Shown piece by piece: positions 59,740 to 64,000 of a DNA stretch of 64,000 nt; the first letter of the stretch is position 1, and every line of letters begins with the position of its first letter. A program made the position numbers and the translations under genes. A model generated the notes under the pieces. That model worked only from the letters and a program-made list of their open reading frames with translations. It was not told the origin of the DNA and ran no database searches. The DNA lies in NCBI GenBank assembly GCA_002479485.1, contig DLNM01000048.1, positions 60,043 to 124,042 on the forward strand, written 5' to 3'. Origin of the DNA: Firmicutes bacterium UBA7510. GTDB taxonomy: Bacteria > Bacillota > Clostridia > Tissierellales > Sedimentibacteraceae.

Positions 59740-60950
59740 TAAAAGTTATTATATATTATTTTGCCACTCTTTAATGTCATCAAAATCTCCCCATATACCT
59801 CATAACCATCTATTGGAGAATTTTTGCTTTTTGATGCGAATTTGTTAACATCTATTTTTACTTTTTTATCAATGTCAATTAAAACTAAGTCCGCCTCGTA
59901 ACCAACCTTAATAAGACCTTTATTAAGTCTCATCATTTTACATGGTGAATATGACATAAGCTTCGATAAGGTTTGTAAATCTATATTGTTTTCCTTAACA
60001 AGCTTTGTAAAACAAACTTGAAAGGAAGTTTCAATGCCAGATATACCAGGTGCACCTTTTTGTTTATCTTCTACAGAATGTGGTGCATGGTCTGTTGCTA
60101 TAGCATCCACATATCCATCTTTTATTGCTTTTATTATACAACTTAAGTCTTCATCTTTTCTTAAAGGTGGATTAACCCTATATTTAATTTCATCTGTTAA
60201 GAAAATATGATGTGGAGTAACCTCACAGGTTACATTTACTCCTTTTTTCTTTGCCTCTATTATCATTTGTATAGCTTCCTTGGTGCTTACATGACAAAGA
60301 TGAAGTCTTCCACCTGTTTGTTCACAAGCATATAAATCTCTAAGCGTCATATAATTTTCTGCTTTTCTCATATCAGTTGATGAGAAGCTATGATCTTCAG
60401 CATGAGACATAACAACAAGGTCTAATTCTTTTGACAGTTCTAAAGCATCCTCCATCATCTTACTGCTCATTACACCCTTACCGTCATCTGATAAAAACTT
60501 AACAGTACTGTCTAGGTTATTAAGATGATTAGAATTTTCACCCTTAAGCTCTTCGGATATAGCTATAACTGGTTCCACATCAACTAGTCCAATTTCTTTT
60601 GCCCTATTTTTGACATCGTTATAAACTTCCATGTTTGAGCAAACTGGTTTTGTATTAGCCATTAATACTACTGAAGTATAACCACCTCTTACTGCTGCTT
60701 TACTTCCTGATAATAAATCTTCTTTATAAGTAAATCCAGGATCTCTAAAGTGAGCATGCAAATCGGCAAAGGCAGGCATTAAAACCATGCCCTTACCGTC
60801 AATAGAGAATTCCATACTGGAATTCTCTTTGCTATTATTATCAGCTATATCTAAGCTTGCTATTTTCCCATCTTTAATTGTTACAGAACCGATTTTGTCT
60901 GTATCTTTATCTATTATTCTAACATTTTTTATTTTAATATTTTCCATCAT
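59739..60950 (-). CDS. pyrC: Dihydroorotase
   Basis: A 403-residue zinc amidohydrolase that closes N-carbamoyl-aspartate to dihydroorotate. Metal ligands: 'FADLHAHFRDPGFTYKED' near 65, 'VVMSHAEDHS' near 180, 'RLHLCHVSTKEAI' near 215 and 'AIATDHAPHSVEDK' near 285; the substrate loop is 'GAPGISGIETSFQ'. It is a full-length type I enzyme with all catalytic residues. The start is taken as ATG at 60950, inside the end of pyrI (17-base overlap); ATG at 60947 is equally possible. No strong ribosome binding site is seen, so translation probably depends on coupling with pyrI. Confidence 0.95.
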   Translation of the reverse strand: MMENIKIKNVRIIDKDTDKIGSVTIKDGKIASLDIADNNSKENSSMEFSIDGKGMVLMPAFADLHAHFRDPGFTYKEDLLSGSKAAVRGGYTSVVLMANTKPVCSNMEVYNDVKNRAKEIGLVDVEPVIAISEELKGENSNHLNNLDSTVKFLSDDGKGVMSSKMMEDALELSKELDLVVMSHAEDHSFSSTDMRKAENYMTLRDLYACEQTGGRLHLCHVSTKEAIQMIIEAKKKGVNVTCEVTPHHIFLTDEIKYRVNPPLRKDEDLSCIIKAIKDGYVDAIATDHAPHSVEDKQKGAPGISGIETSFQVCFTKLVKENNIDLQTLSKLMSYSPCKMMRLNKGLIKVGYEADLVLIDIDKKVKIDVNKFASKSKNSPIDGYEVYGEILMTLKSGKIIYNNF

Positions 60951-61362
60951 ATGCAGTATCACAATATATACATCTGTATGTTTTTTCTTCCTTATTTGTT
61001 AGTTTGAATACATGTGGTATTTCCTGTTCAATTGATGTTATACATCTTGGATTTTTACATTTAACTACATTTGTTACCTCTTCAGGTAATTGTAGATTAA
61101 TTTTATCAACAATTTTATCTTTATCTATAACATTTATTGTTATATTAGGGTCAATGAAGCCTAATACTGTTAAATCAATATTTATTTCATTTTCAACTTT
61201 TATAATATCTTTCTTGCCTAGCTTATTGCTTTTAGCATTTTTAATTATTGCTACGCTGCTTTCTAATTTATCAAGGTTTAGGTGTTTATAAACCTCCATA
61301 CCCTTTCCTGCTTGTATATGGTCTATAACTAAACCTTTTTCTACGCTATCTATTTTTAACAT
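60934..61362 (-). CDS. pyrI: Aspartate carbamoyltransferase regulatory chain
   Basis: A 142-residue regulatory subunit binding nucleotides in its N-terminal part ('IDHIQAGKGMEVYKHLNLDK') and zinc in its C-terminal part through four cysteines: 'CKNPRC' near 102-107 and 'CIYC' near 131-134. It would give the PyrB trimers allosteric control by CTP/ATP as in enteric bacteria. It overlaps the pyrB stop by one base and the pyrC start by 17, so three genes are translationally linked. Having both allosteric control (PyrI) and RNA control (PyrR sites) gives two layers of end-product regulation. Confidence 0.96.
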   Translation of the reverse strand: MLKIDSVEKGLVIDHIQAGKGMEVYKHLNLDKLESSVAIIKNAKSNKLGKKDIIKVENEINIDLTVLGFIDPNITINVIDKDKIVDKINLQLPEEVTNVVKCKNPRCITSIEQEIPHVFKLTNKEEKTYRCIYCDTAYDGKY

Positions 61363-62288
61363 TATTTCTCCACCCCCAACAGTTTCATTATAAGTGCCAT
61401 TCTAACAAACATACCGTATTTGGCCTGTTTAAAGTATGCAGCTCTTTCATCTTTATCAACTTCTACTGATATTTCATTAACTCTTGGCAGTGGATGTAAT
61501 ATAATCATGTCTGATTTAGCTTTTTCTAGCTTTTGCAAATCTACAATATAGCTATCTTTAAGTCTTATATAGTCTGCTTCGTTGAAAAATCTTTCTTTTT
61601 GTACTCTAGTCATATAAAGCACATCAAGCTCATGTATACAGTCTTCAAGTCTTTCAACTTCTTCAAATTCAATATTATTTTTAACAAGAATTTCCTCTCT
61701 TATGTAGTCAGGAATTCTTAATTCTTGTGGTGATATTAAAACAAATTTTATATTTTCATATCTTGATAAAGCTTTTATCAACGAATGAACTGTTCTACCA
61801 AATTTTAAATCTCCACAAAATCCTATAGTAAAATTGTTTAGTTTTTTCTTTAAGGATCTTATTGTTAATAAGTCAGTCAATGTTTGAGTTGGATGTTGAT
61901 GTCCACCATCACCACCGTTTATAACCGGCATGTCTGTACTTAGAGATGCTATTTTAGGTGCACCCTCTTTTGGATGTCTCATTGCTGCAATATCTGCATA
62001 ACATGCTATAGTTCTTATTGTGTCTGCAACACTTTCACCCTTTGCGGCTGAGCTGGAATCTGCTGAACTAAATCCCATTATGCTACCGCCTAATCTAAGC
62101 ATTGCCGCCTCAAAACTTAATCTAGTACGAGTACTTGGTTCATAAAATAATGTTGCTAAAATTTTTCCCTTGCAAACATCTGCATAATCAGCAGGGTTTG
62201 CTACTATAGCGTCTGCTAAATCAAGTATTTCGTCAATTTCTTCCACTGTTAGATCCATAGGATCAATTAAATGTCTTCCTTTTAACAT
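61362..62288 (-). CDS. pyrB: Aspartate carbamoyltransferase catalytic chain
   Basis: A 308-residue enzyme joining carbamoyl phosphate and aspartate, the first committed step of pyrimidine synthesis. Carbamoyl-phosphate motif 'FYEPSTRTRLSFEAAMLRLG' near 48, 'GESVADTIRTIACYADIAAM' near 85, 'GGDGGHQHPTQTLTDL' near 125, aspartate loop 'VLYMTRVQKERF' near 227, and 'ILHPLPRVNEIS' near 267 are all intact. Length matches PyrI-associated catalytic chains. AGGAGG lies four bases before the ATG, and a PyrR-type box lies directly upstream of that site. Confidence 0.97.
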   Translation of the reverse strand: MLKGRHLIDPMDLTVEEIDEILDLADAIVANPADYADVCKGKILATLFYEPSTRTRLSFEAAMLRLGGSIMGFSSADSSSAAKGESVADTIRTIACYADIAAMRHPKEGAPKIASLSTDMPVINGGDGGHQHPTQTLTDLLTIRSLKKKLNNFTIGFCGDLKFGRTVHSLIKALSRYENIKFVLISPQELRIPDYIREEILVKNNIEFEEVERLEDCIHELDVLYMTRVQKERFFNEADYIRLKDSYIVDLQKLEKAKSDMIILHPLPRVNEISVEVDKDERAAYFKQAKYGMFVRMALIMKLLGVEK

Positions 62289-62302
62289 ATGTCCTCCTTT
62301 TT

Positions 62303-62316
62303 AGCCTCACTGGACT
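62303..62316 (-). promoter_or_regulatory. PyrR-type box adjacent to the pyrB ribosome binding site
   Basis: On the minus strand AGTCCAGTGAGGCT matches the PyrR binding consensus (AGUCCNGNGAGGCU) and forms the AGUC/GGCU stem with loop CAGUGA. Four bases later comes AGGAGG of pyrB. There is no terminator between the box and the start codon, so binding would more plausibly block translation of pyrB than attenuate transcription. Confidence 0.8.
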
Positions 62317-62351
62317 ATTTTAAAGTATTAATTTATTTATTTATTTTATTA

Positions 62352-62381
62352 AATAATTAATAAGTATGTTTATTAATTATT
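62352..62381 (-). repeat. Perfect AT-only hairpin between hutD and pyrB
   Basis: AATAATTAATAA (62352-62363) pairs perfectly with TTATTAATTATT (62370-62381), reaching into the hutD stop codon. No T run follows on the minus strand. It may protect or process the transcript; termination is unlikely. Confidence 0.7.
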
Positions 62382-63003
62382 AGTAAAATATTTGCGTAAT
62401 AATAATTTTACCATCTTCATCAGATAGGTTTTCTAAAACCATTTCTAAGTTGCTTATTTGCTCTTTAAAATTTACAAGTAATAAATCTCCATGATTCAAC
62501 GATGCTTTAATATGCTCTTCAATTGTTATTTCCATATTTGATTTATAGTTATATACTGCTAAAGTAAGATTATCAGAACTATAAAAACCAATAATTTCGT
62601 TGATTTTAGTTTTTTCTTTTTTATCTATACTTACTGCTTTAACTTTGCCAGAACATTTATCTTTTCTCATCATTAAGTTAAAATCAACTACTTTTCCATA
62701 GCTTTTTGTTTTGTTCGCTCCGTCAAATTCATTTTGATCAAAAGCATTTAAATTAATTATTTCTTTATCATTGTGATTTAATTCTAATTTTCCGCTTAAA
62801 ATCATCAAGATTCTATTGTAGTCTGGTAAATTTGTAAACTCTGAGGTTTCTTCTTCTACTGTTGCAGAGCTTAAGCGCCATACAAAATTTCTATCTTGAT
62901 ATTTTGCATTTTCAGGGAAAATGCTAAGTTGTGTTGTTGTACCTCCAGACCAAATACTTGTTTCTAAACTTTCTTTTTTTATTATTTTATAATCACAAAG
63001 CAT
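62380..63003 (-). CDS. hutD: HutD/Ves family protein
   Basis: A 207-residue cupin-fold protein of the HutD family. Conserved blocks: 'TSIWSGGTTTQLSIFPENAK' near 15-35, 'FVWRLSSATVEEETSEFTNL' near 40-60, 'DYNRILMILSGKLELNH' near 62-78 and 'YGKVVDFNLMMRKD' near 102-115. HutD is best known near histidine utilisation genes and its biochemical role is not settled; no hut genes are here. It is the first gene after a PyrR-type attenuator and promoter, followed by pyrB, so it appears to be part of the pyrimidine regulon. GAGGAG precedes the ATG. Confidence 0.88.
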   Translation of the reverse strand: MLCDYKIIKKESLETSIWSGGTTTQLSIFPENAKYQDRNFVWRLSSATVEEETSEFTNLPDYNRILMILSGKLELNHNDKEIINLNAFDQNEFDGANKTKSYGKVVDFNLMMRKDKCSGKVKAVSIDKKEKTKINEIIGFYSSDNLTLAVYNYKSNMEITIEEHIKASLNHGDLLLVNFKEQISNLEMVLENLSDEDGKIIITQIFY

Positions 63004-63045
63004 GTTACTCTCCTCAAATAGTTGTGTATAATTATGTTAAGGCAT

Positions 63046-63124
63046 AAAAAAGTCTTCCAAGACATGCAAGGAAGACGTATATTATACGTTATTATACTAT
63101 GTTCCTTTTGAGCCTCTCTGTGCT
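63046..63124 (-). promoter_or_regulatory. PyrR-type attenuator leader of the hutD-pyr operon
   Basis: On the minus strand AGCACAGAGAGGCT (63124-63111) carries the PyrR loop CAGAGAGG, although the stem has an A-G mismatch. AAAAGGAA follows (near 63108-63102) and can pair with TTCC of the terminator, giving an antiterminator. The terminator GTCTTCC (63076-63070) with GGAAGAC (63058-63052) is perfect and followed by six T. The order promoter, PyrR box, antiterminator, terminator, first gene matches the uraA leader. Confidence 0.78.
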
Positions 63125-63148
63125 TAATTAAAGGTACTTATCTTAATT

Positions 63149-63177
63149 ATAATAATATAATTTATGTTATAAGTCAA
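63149..63177 (-). promoter_or_regulatory. Promoter of the hutD-pyr operon
   Basis: Minus strand TTGACT (63177-63172), 17-base spacer, TATTAT (63154-63149). Transcription would begin about 20 bases before the PyrR-type box. Confidence 0.75.
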
Positions 63178-63202
63178 CTATTTTTTTCTTGCAAATCTTA
63201 TT

Positions 63203-63224
63203 AACAATATCTTTAGATATTGTT
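63203..63224. repeat. Perfect palindrome between the SLH gene and the pyr promoter
   Basis: AACAATATC with GATATTGTT around TTTA. It lies downstream of the SLH gene and about 25 bases upstream of the pyr -35 box. It could be a weak terminator or an operator; no T run follows on the minus strand. Confidence 0.6.
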
Positions 63225-63265
63225 TATTATTATAACCTTTATTTAATTATTTATTTCAAACGTTT

Positions 63266-63946
63266 TTAATTATGTAATTCAAGTTCATTACAAATAATAC
63301 TGAAAAATTCAGCTCTTGTAATATCATTTTGCGGTTTAAATTCATTATCCGTATATCCATTTATAACATTATACTTAACTAGAGTTTTAACATATTGTAA
63401 AGACCAATTAGATATTTTATCCTTATCATTAAAGGTTAATTCAAAATCATTTGATAAGGTTTTATTAAATGCTATAGCTATGACCTTTGCAGCTTCTTCT
63501 CTAGTTATATTCTTATTACCCTTAAATGTATTATCAGAGTAACCAGAATATATTTTATTGAAGGTAGTTAAGTTGACATATTCTAATGCCCAGTTAGAAA
63601 TCTTATCAGTATATATGAATTTATAATTTTCTGGCAATGAATTTATATTTATATTTTTATATAACATAGATTTTGCAATTACAGCAGCAACTTCTTCTCT
63701 AGTAATGCTATCTTCTAACTTTACACTACCATCATCATATCCTGTAATAATCTGTGCTCTTAATAATGAAATAACACAGTCATGTGTCCAATAATTGTCT
63801 TTTACTTCCACAATATCATTAGGGTTATCATTATTAACTGGTGTAATACCAGTAGCAGATAAAGTAAAAATAGTAGAAGTATATATTAATATGAATGTGA
63901 TTATTAATATTAATTTATAGAATTTTTTAAATTTTTTATCTATCAT
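63266..63946 (-). CDS. Small SLH-domain surface protein
   Basis: A 226-residue exported protein made almost only of SLH units. After a basic N-terminus and a hydrophobic signal segment (about 12-32), three SLH repeats span about 50-226: 'IITGYDDGSVKLEDSITREE', 'KIYSGYSDNTFKGNKNITRE' and 'VINGYTDNEFKPQNDITRAE'. Three SLH units are enough for wall anchoring, but no effector domain is present; it may be a wall-binding adaptor. The start at 63946 follows GGGG; the frame continues to 63997 without a better site. It ends upstream of the pyr promoter on the same strand. Confidence 0.9.
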   Translation of the reverse strand: MIDKKFKKFYKLILIITFILIYTSTIFTLSATGITPVNNDNPNDIVEVKDNYWTHDCVISLLRAQIITGYDDGSVKLEDSITREEVAAVIAKSMLYKNININSLPENYKFIYTDKISNWALEYVNLTTFNKIYSGYSDNTFKGNKNITREEAAKVIAIAFNKTLSNDFELTFNDKDKISNWSLQYVKTLVKYNVINGYTDNEFKPQNDITRAEFFSIICNELELHN

Positions 63947-64000
63947 ATAAAACCCCATGCAGTTATTTGTACATAAAAATAAATTACATACATTCATAAA

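Overview
The window is AT-rich DNA from a low-GC, Gram-positive, endospore-forming anaerobe of the Clostridia type. The evidence is the spore maturation pair spmA-spmB, a PyrK/PyrD type 1B dihydroorotate dehydrogenase, aspartate transcarbamoylase with a separate PyrI chain, a two-subunit class I (Fe-S) fumarase, surface proteins with SLH domains, strong GGAGG ribosome binding sites and frequent TTG/GTG starts. I cannot name the species. No tRNA, rRNA, CRISPR array or transposase gene was seen.

Layout. 1-3.1 kb: a truncated propeller-like protein, a GC-rich orphan gene and a stalk-domain secreted protein. 3.2-11.5 kb: a pyroglutamate/peptide module (fused 5-oxoprolinase PxpB-PxpC, pyroglutamyl peptidase Pcp, DUF979 and DUF969 membrane proteins, a very large M14 peptidase) with a divergent TetR regulator. 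11.5-13 kb: uracil permease behind a PyrR attenuator, followed by a long multi-hairpin repeat. 13.7-23.7 kb: a PLC-like protein, a DnaC/DnaD-type pair, a LysM-G5-M23 cell wall peptidase, an HD protein, an RNA methyltransferase, fumarase, a lipoprotein with an SGNH hydrolase, and an alarmone synthetase. 24-35.5 kb: nicotinate phosphoribosyltransferase, an ABC-F ATPase, M29 aminopeptidase, alpha/beta hydrolase, MATE exporter, SWIM-SNF2 helicase, a nitrilase-family enzyme and an unlisted 36-residue gene. 35.6-42.2 kb: three tandem paralogous TPR-GAF-GGDEF diguanylate cyclases. 42.3-47.5 kb: spmAB behind a duplicated hairpin, a YfbR-like HD enzyme and an ABC-2 exporter. 47.7-55.8 kb: two divergent WG-repeat/SLH surface proteins, a two-component system and two polysaccharide deacetylases. 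56.3-63.2 kb: the pyrimidine operon hutD-pyrB-pyrI-pyrC-pyrF-pyrK-pyrD-pyrE. The right edge holds a small SLH protein.

How it works together. Uracil uptake (uraA) and de novo UMP synthesis (the pyr operon) carry matching PyrR-type RNA switches, although pyrR is not in the window. The pyr operon appears to have two PyrR sites: a terminator attenuator ahead of hutD, and a second box next to the pyrB ribosome binding site. Pcp would release 5-oxoproline from peptides and PxpBC, with a PxpA encoded elsewhere, would open it to glutamate.

The strongest candidate for something undescribed is a non-coding repeat family with three members (about 680, 450 and 59 bp). Members share terminal inverted repeats, sit directly at gene 3' ends, have interchangeable internal hairpin modules, and show compensatory base changes in paired arms. 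The two large members lie next to the 3' ends of uraA and pyrE.
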